Positions 1 through 9,666 are shown, numbered from the stretch's first letter. The stretch is 18,280 bases of DNA from an uncultured Prevotella sp. (GCA_900543585.1 UQRP01000042.1:1-18280), one strand, 5' to 3'. The notes: generated by a model from the sequence alone, not told the origin. Translations and numbers: made by a program.

Positions 1-94
1 CACCGAGCGACCTGGGGATACGAGCAGCGAGCGTGGAAAGACCTCGGAGAGGTCTCACGTGGATAGCATTTGGGCAGCACGTGGATAACACGGC
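1..94 (+). repeat. Partial copy of hairpin-rich intergenic repeat (left end)
   Basis: Positions 1-55 are identical, base for base, to 18226-18280 and nearly identical to 18035-18089. It contains the perfect hairpin AGACCTC-GGA-GAGGTCT (39-45/49-55). After the shared core come two direct copies of CACGTGGATA (56-65 and 78-87) about 22 bases apart. It therefore represents the distal part of the 191-bp unit described at the right end, cut off by the window boundary. It lies just downstream of the end of the SusCD operon. I see no credible protein in it. Confidence 0.9.
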
Positions 95-104
95 ATACCA
101 TTAA

Positions 105-132
105 CACCTACCACCTACCACCTACCACCTAC
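105..132 (+). repeat. Four tandem CACCTAC heptamers
   Basis: Four perfect copies of CACCTAC run back to back and overlap the TAG stop codon (129-131, minus strand) of the thioredoxin gene. On the minus strand this reads as GGTGGTA-type heptads ending in GGTGTTAATGGTAT (95-108). The same 14-base end occurs in inverted orientation at 10679-10692 beside a longer heptad array, so this is a dispersed element and not chance simple sequence. Confidence 0.85.
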
Positions 133-1289
133 TTCCCGCCTATCGCCTTTTCTATCATCTCATCGAGTTTACCCTCGTTCTCCTCATCGACCTTGCAGAT
201 GATATTCCCCTGCTTATCAATCAGGTATTTGGTAGGCAGGAAATGAATGGCATACTTATCAGAGATATCACTCGTGTGATCATATCGCTCGACACTGCCC
301 TTGCTTCTGTCGACCTTCAGCCCCCGCAGGACATGATGATAACCTTCTCCTGTTAGCAGGTCTTTCTCTACTGCCTTCCGCCATTTGTCCGGACTGCTGT
401 CATCGTCAGCTACATACACCACATCGAATCCCAGCTGATGGTATTTATCGTAGAGCGCACGGACATGCGGATTACTCTTTCTACATGGCACGCACCAGCT
501 GGCCCAGAAATCGAGCAGCACCACCTTACCTTTGAGCTGTGACAGAGAAAACTTCTTCCCGTTAATGTCCGTAGCCGTAAAGTCAGGCGCCGGACATCCC
601 GGGCGCACCTTTCCCAACACATCAAGCTCCGCCTTTACCTCCTTAGCCGGTCCACAGGCACGAACGGCAGGCGTCCAGGCTTCATAAATTTTCTTGATGT
701 CCGCATATTTCATCCCACTCATATACATCCGCAACTGTTCGGCGGAGATATAAGCATCGGGATGGGTGGAGATATAGAACTCCGTAGCAGCCTTGGCAAA
801 CTTCTGATACGGCTCCATAGCCAGGCGGATAGAGTCACGCTGAGCAGCACTCTTTGCAGAATAGTAAGCCTCACTGCATTTCATAAGCATCTGGGATGCC
901 GGTTTCAACAGCTCCGTCAGCTCATTTGCCTCCGTCTGTGTCTTGCCACCCTTCATCACGACTGTCTCCTCATGAGGATAGTCAACCGTCAGCTCTGATG
1001 TTACGCCCGGCTCGAGATAGGGACGTAGCATGAAGTTGTCTGGTCTGTAAGGATCATACTTGCCGATAATCAGCGTGGCAGGCGTATAATCAGATTCTAT
1101 TTTACCATGGAAGGAGAAGCTGCCGTCTTTAATGACAGCGCTGTCTTTCGGCTCCATAGATTCACCGTAGTAGAGCTTAACAGACTTCCCTTCAGCATTC
1201 TTTACATAACCATTAAGCGTGAAGGTGCCCTGCGCCTTCACACCCAGAGCAAGCAGGGAAGCGAAGGCAACGAACATTACTTTCTTCAT
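129..1289 (-). CDS. TlpA-family periplasmic thioredoxin with DUF4369-like N-terminus
   Basis: Predicted exported thiol-disulfide oxidoreductase of 386 aa. A signal peptide is visible at residues 1-20 (MKK, hydrophobic core, cleavage near VKAQ). Residues about 22-110 resemble the beta-rich DUF4369 domain often found in front of Bacteroidota thioredoxins, and a helical linker follows. Residues about 230-385 form an AhpC/TSA-Redoxin-type fold with the redox motif WCVPC (C266, C269) and the cis-proline at LPT (P352). It probably reduces disulfides in the periplasm, either on the exported side or on a partner of the neighbouring SusCD system. It is the last gene of the operon, 4 bases after the susD-like stop, which suggests translational coupling. 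Its TAG stop lies inside a heptamer repeat. The family assignment is firm, but the substrate cannot be read from the sequence. Confidence 0.9.
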   Translation of the reverse strand: MKKVMFVAFASLLALGVKAQGTFTLNGYVKNAEGKSVKLYYGESMEPKDSAVIKDGSFSFHGKIESDYTPATLIIGKYDPYRPDNFMLRPYLEPGVTSELTVDYPHEETVVMKGGKTQTEANELTELLKPASQMLMKCSEAYYSAKSAAQRDSIRLAMEPYQKFAKAATEFYISTHPDAYISAEQLRMYMSGMKYADIKKIYEAWTPAVRACGPAKEVKAELDVLGKVRPGCPAPDFTATDINGKKFSLSQLKGKVVLLDFWASWCVPCRKSNPHVRALYDKYHQLGFDVVYVADDDSSPDKWRKAVEKDLLTGEGYHHVLRGLKVDRSKGSVERYDHTSDISDKYAIHFLPTKYLIDKQGNIICKVDEENEGKLDEMIEKAIGGK

Positions 1290-1293
1290 CAGT

Positions 1294-2808
1294 TTATTTA
1301 TTATTATTACTTGTCAAGTTTTCATTCTTTGCTCTTGCGGAGTTCGGGAAGGGGAACACCCACAGATTGGAGTTAGGAGCCAAGGTGTAGGTGGTGCCGC
1401 TGATAGTGCGTGTCAGCGTCGCACTCCAGCCTTCCTCGCTATTCCACCGCTTACGCTGGATGAAGTTCCAGCCCGTCCACAGGTTCTCAGCAAAGGAAGT
1501 AGCCTTGAGTTTTTCCTTGGCAGCCTCCATGCTCGTCACAATACCCTTGAAAGGCTGGAAGCCATCAGCGGGGAGGCGCTTGGCGCGGAGCACATCGAGG
1601 TACCCCATAGCCGCATCAACATGGCCGGCGCGCAGTTCACACTCCGCACAATAGAGATACATCATCGGAGCACAGAGCCCGGAGGTATTGATATAGTGCT
1701 CAGTGTCAAAGCCAGCCTGCCAGCCGGAGATTCCCAATATGGCTCCATAATCTTCATAAGCCCCTCCTGCAAAACCTTTATATAATTTCGTAAAAGTTGG
1801 CATGAGGTCACGAGTGGCATAGCCTGTCTCTATGGCATTCCATGAAGCTGGCTGCACCCAATTGTACATCACGAAGTCAGGCAGTGCTAAATAACTCTCA
1901 GGACTATACCTGCTGTCAACGGTAGCAGTCAGATAAGGCTGTCCACCATAGCTGTTTACCGTAGTGGCATGAGCCCAATAGTCATACAGATCTCCCTGCA
2001 CCGCAATGGCCTCTTTGGCCGCCGCTTCGGCATTGGCATAATCGCGCATAGCCATACAGATATGTGCCTTAACAGCGTAGGCAGCAGCCTTATTGAACCG
2101 TGTTTTGGCAGCAGCCTCTACAGGCAAGGCGTTGAGATCGATGGCGGCATTGATATCCTTCAAAGCCAGTTCGTAAGCCTCCCCAACCGTCTTCTTCGGC
2201 TGAGGCGTAGCAATATCGACATCCTCTGTCATATATACAATGGCAGGGTCAGTAGCCGCTGTTGCAGGATTATAAGCCTTAGCATACTTCTGCAAGAGCA
2301 TGAAATGGCTGTAAGCACGCAAGGTGAGCGCCTCAGCACGCAGGGCATTTTTGGCTGCATCAGATCCACTGGCTGTATTCAACTGCTGCAAGACAGGGTT
2401 GGCAATGCGGCCGATATAACTATAGAAATTGGTATAATAACTGTCTGAGGTCGTCAGAAGCTCCAACCTCTTTATATCAGCATCTGTGTCCTTCCAACCG
2501 ATTAAGTAGGCAGAGCGGGAAGGATTGTCTACCGACAGCATGGCAGGAATGCTACTGTAAGCGTAAAGAACATCTCCGCCAACGTCATTCATATCGGTCA
2601 TACTGGCTGACATCTCATTATTAAAGAGCAAGTCCAAGTCTGTAGTGGAAGAGAGCAGATTCTTACCTTTGGGTTTAATATCGGTGAAATCAGAGCATGC
2701 CGTGAACAGCAGAACAGCCCCGAGAAAGGCACACAACGTCCGTCCCCACCCACAGCGGACGGGGGCGGGGCTGGCAGAAGGTTCTATATTGTTAATGAGT
2801 TTCTTCAT
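1294..2808 (-). CDS. SusD/RagB-family outer-membrane lipoprotein
   Basis: Surface-exposed substrate-binding lipoprotein (504 aa) expected to act as the lid of the SusC-type transporter encoded just upstream (38-base gap). The N-terminus has an unusually long polar stretch, then a hydrophobic segment and a lipobox ending LFTAC, giving lipid-modified Cys38. The family's TPR-like helical features are visible: an alanine-rich pair around YANAEAAAKEAIAV and, in the C-terminal half, the typical stretch YLYCAECELRAG followed by a Tyr-Leu-x-x-Leu-Arg-x-Lys-Arg helix. The protein ends with a WVFPFP motif, which corresponds to the WPIP-like C-terminus of the family. Length is normal. The ligand (glycan, peptide or other) cannot be inferred, because no glycoside hydrolase or peptidase gene is next to it. 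Confidence 0.92.
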   Translation of the reverse strand: MKKLINNIEPSASPAPVRCGWGRTLCAFLGAVLLFTACSDFTDIKPKGKNLLSSTTDLDLLFNNEMSASMTDMNDVGGDVLYAYSSIPAMLSVDNPSRSAYLIGWKDTDADIKRLELLTTSDSYYTNFYSYIGRIANPVLQQLNTASGSDAAKNALRAEALTLRAYSHFMLLQKYAKAYNPATAATDPAIVYMTEDVDIATPQPKKTVGEAYELALKDINAAIDLNALPVEAAAKTRFNKAAAYAVKAHICMAMRDYANAEAAAKEAIAVQGDLYDYWAHATTVNSYGGQPYLTATVDSRYSPESYLALPDFVMYNWVQPASWNAIETGYATRDLMPTFTKLYKGFAGGAYEDYGAILGISGWQAGFDTEHYINTSGLCAPMMYLYCAECELRAGHVDAAMGYLDVLRAKRLPADGFQPFKGIVTSMEAAKEKLKATSFAENLWTGWNFIQRKRWNSEEGWSATLTRTISGTTYTLAPNSNLWVFPFPNSARAKNENLTSNNNK

Positions 2809-2846
2809 ATTATATGTTTTCGAAAAGCGATGATTGAGTACATCTG

Positions 2847-5800
2847 TTAGAGATTAACATTGAGAGTGAAGACATAGCTTGCAGGCAGGCTGACACCTCG
2901 GTTGCTATAGAGTGTCTCAGGATCTACCTTCACTTTATTTGCTCTCCAGAGGAAGCAAGGGTTGTTGATCTGAAACTCCAGGCTGACCCGGCGAATACCG
3001 ATGGGACTGAGCCATTCTTGCGGGAAGGTATATCCCAGCACGATATTACGAATCTTAATAAAGTCAGCCTTGCGCACAGAGATGTCGCTGTAAGAAGGCT
3101 CCCTTCCTATCGATGTGGAGCTGTACTGCCCCCATCCTGGCGTACTGGTGTGATTGTCCGGTGTCCAGGAATTGAGGAAATAGCTGGCTATGGGTCCGTA
3201 AGTGCCCGCAAAAGTCTCCGTCTCCGGCAATGCCCGCATCTTATGGCCACCATAGTAAGCCAACATCACAGAAAGTGTGAAGCCATAGAAGCGAAGCCGG
3301 TTGTCCAAACCCATGACAATCTTCGGGTCTGTCTGGCCACTATAGACCAGTACATCAGGACTGGAGGAAGCAACTCCGTGCATGATGGTGTTAGCATTGC
3401 CGTACCAAAGTGTAGTACCGGCAGCCCCATAAGTGCCGTCGTCGATACCGGCAAAGCGATAGCTCCATATTGCCGAAGCCGGATAACCTTTCTTGAATGG
3501 TGTCTCAATGAGTTCGTAGGCCCGAGTGGCGGGATTGTCTACGTCGGTGACCTTATTACTGTTGTGCGAGAGGGTCAGACTGGTCTCCCAGCCCAGTGCT
3601 TTCTTATCATTGGCGCGCAGCCACTCACCCGTCAACTGCAGTTCAATACCATTGTTGGTCATTGACGCAGCATTAACAAACATAGAGGTAAAGCCCGTCG
3701 TTGGATCAAGACTCTTGTTGGAGAATACATCCTCAGAGCGCTTATGGTAATAGTCTAAACTACCACGGATACGGTTGTCCCAGAAAGAATAGTCAATACC
3801 GATATTGGTGGAATAGGTCTTCTCCCAACTCAGATTGGGATTGGCTGGGGAAGTGATGATTGCATAAGGCAAGCTGGAGTAATAGTTAAGCATTCCGGTG
3901 GTAGCCGTGAGATAGCTGGTGGCACCCTGATAGATGTTACCCGTAGCACCATAGCTGAAGCGCAACTTGAAATAGTTGACCCACGTTAAGGACTTCATAA
4001 AATTCTCACGATCCATATTCCAGGCACCGCCAACAGACCACAGCGGACGTCCACGGTATTTGGCATTCAAACCATAAACATCTGCATAGTCTTTACGGAA
4101 AGAGGCAAATGCATTATAACGGTCGTCGTAGGTATAGGTCACATTGGCATAACCGGAGGCATAGCGATGGCGTACCTCCGTGATGGGATTCATACCAGCA
4201 TCGATATAGGGTTCGAAAGCAAACTGATTGGCATAGAATTGTCCATTCATGAAATAAGAGGAAGAACGGATATTACGTAGCGTACCGAAGTTGACAGTAT
4301 TGGTGGTAGCTGTCTGAAGTTGGTCGTCATAGCCCAACATAAGCGCATTGGTACCCGTCGTCTTCGTCTCGCGGAACTCCAGTCCGGCAATGGCATTAAC
4401 GGCATGACGCCCGAAGGTCTTGTCATAGTTGGCTTGTGCACGTGCAGTCCAATAATTACCATCGGTATTAAGCGTCTGCTTGATACCGCCTGTTTCCATG
4501 ACGGGATAAGTCACCTTACCTGATGCAGCATCGTAAGTGGCATAAGCATCCTTGATAACACGCGCCGGATGCGAATCAGGGGTATAGAGATGGTCGGCAG
4601 TGATGTGGTCATTCTCATAAACCATCATCGTGTTTACCGAAAATCCGTCGAAGAGACGGAAGACAAGTTCACCATGGAAACGGGTGTGCAGGCGATGAGT
4701 AGTGACCACATTATTATAATGCTCATCAATGGCGTTGCTACCAAGCGGTGAGATACCCTTCTGCCAGCTATAATAGTCGTTACCATCATACCCTCCATAT
4801 TGTGTCTTGACACTTCCGTCCTCATTATAAAAGTCCTCGTATGCAGGGCGATTCCAAGGTGAGTCGTTCATGGAACTGTAATCTGCGCCCATCTGTTTGT
4901 TCTTGTTGAACACGGCATTCACACCGACATTGGCAGTCAGCCATTTGGCCAGTTCGAAAGAACCTTTGTAGTTTGCGGTGAGGCGTCGTGAGAGCGTGTT
5001 GATGACGCCCTGGTTGTCGGTCTGCATATTCAGCGTGAGGTTGTTCTGAGTCTTGTCTCCGCGCGCACGCAGAGAGAGGTTATACTCCTGCATGACTTGA
5101 CGGCGGTAGACGGCATCGGCATAATCCTTGGCAAAGTTGTTCTGCGACAAACGAGTCTTCACCTGCGCAAGCTGATCCTTCGTAATCTCACCTTTGGCCA
5201 ACTGATAGTAAGCATATTTGAGAGAAGAAATCGCCGATGTACCCTGCTGGAGAGCCGATTCAAAATCGCCAATAGGGTCAGCGGAACCTCCACCAAAGAA
5301 CAGGTAGTCAAAATATTTGGATTCTTTCTCCACCTGCTGGGCTGCGTTCATATAGAAGTTGTCGTTGTAATTCATGTTCCGTTTGTTGTAAACGGTGAGG
5401 TTGGCGGTGAAGTCGATGTCCACCTTCCCCTTCTTTTTGGCATTCTTCGTCGTGATGACGATAACACCATTCGAGGCACGGGCACCATAGATAGCTGTGG
5501 CAGCAGCATCTTTGAGCACGTTGATAGACTGGATGTCGTACTGGTTGAGATCCGCAATTCGTCCCTCCATAGGCAGACCATCGACGACGAGCAGCGGCGT
5601 GGTCTCGGCATAAAGGGAGCTGGTGCCACGAATCTTCAGCGTGCCGCCATAGGTGGACAAGCCAGCCACACGCCCTTCAAGATTGCTGACAAGGTTGGAG
5701 GTATACCTGTCGTCGAGCTTGTCGGCCGTCAGCGTGGTGACAGAGCCCGTCATCTTAGGCTTGGAAATTTCCTGATAACCCGTGACGACGACCTCAGTAA

Positions 5801-6389
5801 GGGAGTTGTCGCCCTTCATCCGCACATTGCAACGCTCGGGGCCATTACCAGCGGCTAAGCGCTGCACGCTCTTCTCCATGCCGAGATAGGAGAAGATAAG
5901 GTTGCACTGCTTGGCAGGCACCTTCAGCGTGAAGAAACCCTGGGAGTCGGTGATGGTACACACCTTGCTGTCGTCGATGCAGATGCTGACACCCGTCAGA
6001 GGTTCACCTTGGTCATCGGTGACAATACCGGAGACCATCCTCACGCGAGCCCCGGCTATCTTTCGTGTGATGGTGACAAGGTTGCCCTCCAGATCATAGG
6101 TACAGTTGATTTCGCCCATGATCAGGTCCAGGACGCGACGGGGGCTCACGCCACGCACACTGATAGACACCTTCGGCCAGGTCTTGGCTAAATCGGTACT
6201 ATAGATGAAATTGAGTCCCGTTTGTTTCTTCAGCTGGTCGAGAACAGTCTTCACCGGCACAGCCTTGAGGCTCATGCTCACCGGCGCTTTCTGACTTTGC
6301 GCCTGCGCTGTCGGCTCCCACGCTGTAAGCATAAAGGCAGACATCAATGTGAGCAACAAATGAGGTAATCGTCTCGCTTTGTCTATCAT
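2847..6389 (-). CDS. SusC/RagA TonB-dependent transporter with STN signalling domain
   Basis: Outer-membrane TonB-linked beta-barrel of 1180 aa. Order of domains: signal peptide about 1-30; STN (secretin/TonB short N-terminal) domain about 36-110; carboxypeptidase-regulatory-like beta sandwich about 117-195 (VSGIVTDDQGEPLTGV); TonB-box-like EVVVTGY at 199-205; plug about 207-316 containing LLVVDGLPM, INVLKDAAATAIYGARASNG and VIVITTKN; then a barrel to the C-terminal strand ending FTLNVNL. It should import the ligand captured by the SusD partner. The STN domain is the part that contacts a FecR-type anti-sigma factor in the periplasm, which fits the FecR and ECF sigma genes nearby. The start is chosen at MIDKARR because it gives a compact signal peptide. 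It lies 35 bases after the ThuA/DsbD-like gene. Confidence 0.96.
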   Translation of the reverse strand: MIDKARRLPHLLLTLMSAFMLTAWEPTAQAQSQKAPVSMSLKAVPVKTVLDQLKKQTGLNFIYSTDLAKTWPKVSISVRGVSPRRVLDLIMGEINCTYDLEGNLVTITRKIAGARVRMVSGIVTDDQGEPLTGVSICIDDSKVCTITDSQGFFTLKVPAKQCNLIFSYLGMEKSVQRLAAGNGPERCNVRMKGDNSLTEVVVTGYQEISKPKMTGSVTTLTADKLDDRYTSNLVSNLEGRVAGLSTYGGTLKIRGTSSLYAETTPLLVVDGLPMEGRIADLNQYDIQSINVLKDAAATAIYGARASNGVIVITTKNAKKKGKVDIDFTANLTVYNKRNMNYNDNFYMNAAQQVEKESKYFDYLFFGGGSADPIGDFESALQQGTSAISSLKYAYYQLAKGEITKDQLAQVKTRLSQNNFAKDYADAVYRRQVMQEYNLSLRARGDKTQNNLTLNMQTDNQGVINTLSRRLTANYKGSFELAKWLTANVGVNAVFNKNKQMGADYSSMNDSPWNRPAYEDFYNEDGSVKTQYGGYDGNDYYSWQKGISPLGSNAIDEHYNNVVTTHRLHTRFHGELVFRLFDGFSVNTMMVYENDHITADHLYTPDSHPARVIKDAYATYDAASGKVTYPVMETGGIKQTLNTDGNYWTARAQANYDKTFGRHAVNAIAGLEFRETKTTGTNALMLGYDDQLQTATTNTVNFGTLRNIRSSSYFMNGQFYANQFAFEPYIDAGMNPITEVRHRYASGYANVTYTYDDRYNAFASFRKDYADVYGLNAKYRGRPLWSVGGAWNMDRENFMKSLTWVNYFKLRFSYGATGNIYQGATSYLTATTGMLNYYSSLPYAIITSPANPNLSWEKTYSTNIGIDYSFWDNRIRGSLDYYHKRSEDVFSNKSLDPTTGFTSMFVNAASMTNNGIELQLTGEWLRANDKKALGWETSLTLSHNSNKVTDVDNPATRAYELIETPFKKGYPASAIWSYRFAGIDDGTYGAAGTTLWYGNANTIMHGVASSSPDVLVYSGQTDPKIVMGLDNRLRFYGFTLSVMLAYYGGHKMRALPETETFAGTYGPIASYFLNSWTPDNHTSTPGWGQYSSTSIGREPSYSDISVRKADFIKIRNIVLGYTFPQEWLSPIGIRRVSLEFQINNPCFLWRANKVKVDPETLYSNRGVSLPASYVFTLNVNL

Positions 6390-6424
6390 AATCTCTCTTT
6401 GTTAAATTAGCTATTTTGTTTTTA

Positions 6425-8350
6425 TCAAAATGAAATCTCCACGTCTTTTGTTGCCGGCATTAGGCAAGCATTGGCATTGCACGCCTGATAGCTCACCGTG
6501 ACTTTCATCTTTCCATGTTCCTGTGCCTTGAACTTCTGACGAAGCGCCACTGTACCCTCATAGATGAGCGAGCCATTGCTGTCTAACTTCATGCCGATGG
6601 GCTTTTGCATAGCGCCCTCAAGGGTAAAACCTTCGCCCGCAAACGTGTAGGTTGTGGGGATGTAGGGATCTTTGTCACTGACAACATTATAGATATGGTA
6701 GCCAGGGAAAATAGTGACATAGATTGTCAATTCGCAGTCGTTACCTGAGCGTTCCAGCGTAGAGGAGAGGGCAACGGGATCAGCAGCTGAAACCTGTGCT
6801 CCATCATGAGAAGAAGACATGGAAACCGAATCTTCGCTGAGCAACACACTATAGTCATTGCCCGGAATACCAGGTGTGAGGTCATTGACGAGCCATTTCC
6901 AACAACCGCTCTCAGAGAAGAAAAGCTTCTTGGCGTATTTCTTCAACCACTCCCGGAACGGCTTCGGATTGTCGTAGCGCAACAGCGTATAGCGGTAGAG
7001 AATGCGCTTGGCCTTTTCCACATCTTTCCCATTCTCCCACAACGACAGGGCTTTGTAGAGGAGTTGCAGGTCGTTGTTGGCAATACCCAGGCTTTGCGCA
7101 TCGGTGTCGAGAATAGGAGCATAGCTGTGCAGGTCGCCGTAGAAATAAGGTTTATTGGCGCGATAGTATGCTTCATACTTGCTGGCATCGGTCCCGAACT
7201 GGCCGTAGAGTTCGCCAAAGGTCTGTTGGAGATATTGCTCGTAGGTAGGGACAGGCTGGAGCTGGTCGGCGGTAATACCCAAGTAGAAACTCATGGAACT
7301 TTCTATCTTACCACCTGCCGCCTTCACCTTTTGCAAGGAGTCAGCAACATGCAACATCTGCTTGTTTGACTCGGTAATAAAAGCGGCATAATCATCGTAG
7401 GTCTGACGCTTGGTCTGACATATCATCTGATCAACCGAAAAACGTGTATTAATATTCTCATTCAACTTACGGGCAATGATATGATGGCCTCTGAACTTGG
7501 ACATGTACACTACCGCATTGGCAAAAACATTCTTGGCCTCTTCAGTCATGTCTGCCGGTGACCCAGCAAAGCCCCAGCTCAGGAAGTTGGCATGGCGACC
7601 GATTGCCACTGCATCATAGCTCTTGGCACTCTTTCCACCGGAGATAATCTCAGCGTCAGGGGAATCGGTATATCCCCATTCACGCGAAACCATACCGACC
7701 TTGTGATTCGGAGTGTTGAGATAGTCATGATAGTGAACGGTCCACATTGGCGTCGTGGCTGGTAACTTGTCACCCATCATTTTGGCGAAATCCTTAGCAC
7801 CATCGGGCGTAGGCTCGTCATGCAAGGTAATCTTTACGGGATAAGGTCCCTTGAAAATAGGGTTGTTACGCTGAAGATTGAATGCCTTGCCCGTCAAGCA
7901 GAGACAATACCAGTCGTTTTTGGAGCCCAAGGCCCTACCCACTGTTTCACCCACTTCGGCAATGGTGATAACGGGGAGGTCGAAAGCTTCAGGAAAATAT
8001 TTTGCCGACTTTATTTCTGTTAGCCTGCCGTTACGATAATAGTTCTTTTGAGGGATCAACGGTTGGGGAGTACCATCGATAATTGTCACATCATAGTCGT
8101 ATGACAACTTGTAATTATACTCCGCCCCTTGAATAGCCTTCACCGTAGTAAAATACTGTTCGAGATAAGTTTTCCATGCTAAGGTGCGTGTCACAATACC
8201 CTTCTGATGGGCTGTGGTGTCGTAGGGATTGCCAAAAGTCTCAATATCAGAATGACCTCCTACATAGAGAACCCTCAACTTTGTTTTCTCTACTGCTGCC
8301 AGCGTAAGGGTTACGCTCAGCAGTGCCAAAATACACAATATTTTCCTCAT
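6425..8350 (-). CDS. Exported ThuA-like protein with C-terminal DsbD-N-like redox domain
   Basis: 641 aa with a clear signal peptide (about residues 1-19, ending TLAAVE). Residues about 23-290 begin with a beta strand LRVLYVGGHSD and contain later blocks (FLSWGFAGSPADMTEEAKNV, FANAVVYMSKF) that resemble ThuA/class I glutamine-amidotransferase-like folds. This call is by eye and moderate. A helical region of unknown type spans about 290-525. The last ~110 residues resemble the DsbD alpha/DsbC-corrector beta-sandwich domain (GYHIYNV, GMKLDSNGSLIYEGTV) with the expected cysteine pair C624-x4-C629 in YQACNANACLMP. No DsbD membrane domain is attached, so it would be a soluble or anchored periplasmic acceptor or donor of electrons. 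It sits between fecR and susC in the operon, 23 bases after fecR. Function unknown; a redox role with the operon's thioredoxin is inference. Confidence 0.7.
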   Translation of the reverse strand: MRKILCILALLSVTLTLAAVEKTKLRVLYVGGHSDIETFGNPYDTTAHQKGIVTRTLAWKTYLEQYFTTVKAIQGAEYNYKLSYDYDVTIIDGTPQPLIPQKNYYRNGRLTEIKSAKYFPEAFDLPVITIAEVGETVGRALGSKNDWYCLCLTGKAFNLQRNNPIFKGPYPVKITLHDEPTPDGAKDFAKMMGDKLPATTPMWTVHYHDYLNTPNHKVGMVSREWGYTDSPDAEIISGGKSAKSYDAVAIGRHANFLSWGFAGSPADMTEEAKNVFANAVVYMSKFRGHHIIARKLNENINTRFSVDQMICQTKRQTYDDYAAFITESNKQMLHVADSLQKVKAAGGKIESSMSFYLGITADQLQPVPTYEQYLQQTFGELYGQFGTDASKYEAYYRANKPYFYGDLHSYAPILDTDAQSLGIANNDLQLLYKALSLWENGKDVEKAKRILYRYTLLRYDNPKPFREWLKKYAKKLFFSESGCWKWLVNDLTPGIPGNDYSVLLSEDSVSMSSSHDGAQVSAADPVALSSTLERSGNDCELTIYVTIFPGYHIYNVVSDKDPYIPTTYTFAGEGFTLEGAMQKPIGMKLDSNGSLIYEGTVALRQKFKAQEHGKMKVTVSYQACNANACLMPATKDVEISF

Positions 8351-8373
8351 AACGTTTGATATTTGTTTTTCTC

Positions 8374-9504
8374 TTACTTGATAACGACTCTCTTACCCTC
8401 GATCTCTATATTCTGACCAGTGATGGTACTGATGGCATGGAGTGTGGGCTTCGGTGACTCATACTTGTCAAGACTTCCTGTAAAACGTATCTTCCGCGCC
8501 GACTCATTGACGAAGTCTACGTCTACACCATACCATTTCGCTACTACGGCCATCAACTGCTCCAAAGTGGAGCCGTCGAAATAATACTGTCCGGTATTCC
8601 ATGCCTGATAAGGCGCCACATCGGCTTTGCTCAACTGTGCCGACTTTCCTGCCTCAAAGACAGCCTTGGTGCCTACAGCCATCATCGTCTCACTGCCACC
8701 GCGGGGGCTGACACCCACCTTTCCTTTCACCAAGACCACCTGTGTGCGACCATGGGGTGTTGTAGAGACGTCAAACTCAGTGCCATAGTCAGTGACGACA
8801 CCGCCTGGTGTCTCTACAATGAACTTGCGCTTGCTGTCGTGAGCCACAAAGAAATATGCTTCGCCATGCAACCTCACCCGGCGCTCCTTGCCATCGAAAT
8901 GCAATGGATAGGTGAGCGAACTGCTATAATTAAGATGTACGCGCGTACCATCTTCCAATGTCATCCAAAACTCCTTCGCGTGGGAAGTTGACAATGTCAG
9001 AGCTTCGTCATCCTCATTGGTTTGCTTGCTTTCTGCAAAGGATTTGGCTAAGGCATGGACGGTGCTGTCGGTGGTCACCGAGACAGCCTTACTCCCTGAA
9101 ATAGTAAGCATGGCCTCACTCTGCCCACTATGCTGAGATCGGTTGATAGCTTGCTCAACAGCTTGAGAAAGCACAGGGGGTTCAGGATGGTGGGCCTGCA
9201 AAATCGTAGAAAGTACAAAAACAAGTGCGGCAGCTGCGGCGATACCAACAACGGTCTTCGCTACCATACGAACCACACGCTGACGTTGAACGCTACGGCG
9301 ATGAGCAAAATAAGCCCGCTTTGCGCCTTCCTTGTCTACCGACGCCCATTCGGTATAACGCTGTGAGAAATCACGACGACGAAGCAATTGCTGATAGCGC
9401 TTGCAAAGCTCTGGGTCCTGCTGCATACGACTCTCCAATTCTTCAAGCTCTGGGGCGTCAATAGTCCCCAAAATGGCCTTACTGATTAAAGTATTTATGT
9501 CCAT
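8374..9504 (-). CDS. FecR-family anti-sigma factor
   Basis: Inner-membrane regulator of 376 aa when started at MDINTLISK. An in-frame ATG 96 bases upstream would add an unlikely hydrophobic leader, so it was not used. Residues 1-75 form a cytoplasmic sigma-binding region (DPELCKRYQQLL typical of the family). One membrane helix lies at about 80-103 (VVGIAAAAALVFVL). A periplasmic FecR domain spans about 165-290, with WMTLEDGTRVHLNYSSSLTYP, RVRLHGEAYF and YGTEFDV. A C-terminal DUF4974/STN-like domain follows (about 305-376, LEQLMAVVAKWYGVDVDF). It is expected to hold the divergent ECF sigma factor until the STN domain of the SusC protein signals ligand binding. Unusually it heads the transport operon while its sigma gene is on the other strand. 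Confidence 0.94.
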   Translation of the reverse strand: MDINTLISKAILGTIDAPELEELESRMQQDPELCKRYQQLLRRRDFSQRYTEWASVDKEGAKRAYFAHRRSVQRQRVVRMVAKTVVGIAAAAALVFVLSTILQAHHPEPPVLSQAVEQAINRSQHSGQSEAMLTISGSKAVSVTTDSTVHALAKSFAESKQTNEDDEALTLSTSHAKEFWMTLEDGTRVHLNYSSSLTYPLHFDGKERRVRLHGEAYFFVAHDSKRKFIVETPGGVVTDYGTEFDVSTTPHGRTQVVLVKGKVGVSPRGGSETMMAVGTKAVFEAGKSAQLSKADVAPYQAWNTGQYYFDGSTLEQLMAVVAKWYGVDVDFVNESARKIRFTGSLDKYESPKPTLHAISTITGQNIEIEGKRVVIK

Positions 9505-9666
9505 ATTGCCGTCTTTTTTTATCTGTAATACGCCAAGAGATGTGAAAAGAGGTACACAAAAAATAGAAAAAAGATAAAAAAACGGGGAAATGCATGTCAA
9601 TCTCTACTTTTCAGCACAAAAATTGAAACAATTTGTGATTTGTGAGGATTTCTGAATAAAAATAAT

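Noticed and set aside
5097..5858. Plus-strand open frame of 253 codons inside the SusC gene
   Set aside because: It lies antisense to the STN, plug and early barrel coding region, which has clear conserved motifs; no independent support.
9505..9600. N-terminal extension of FecR from the ATG at 9600
   Set aside because: It would add a hydrophobic leader (PFFYLFSIFCVPLF) in front of a cytoplasmic domain. The family normally begins like the internal MDINTL start.
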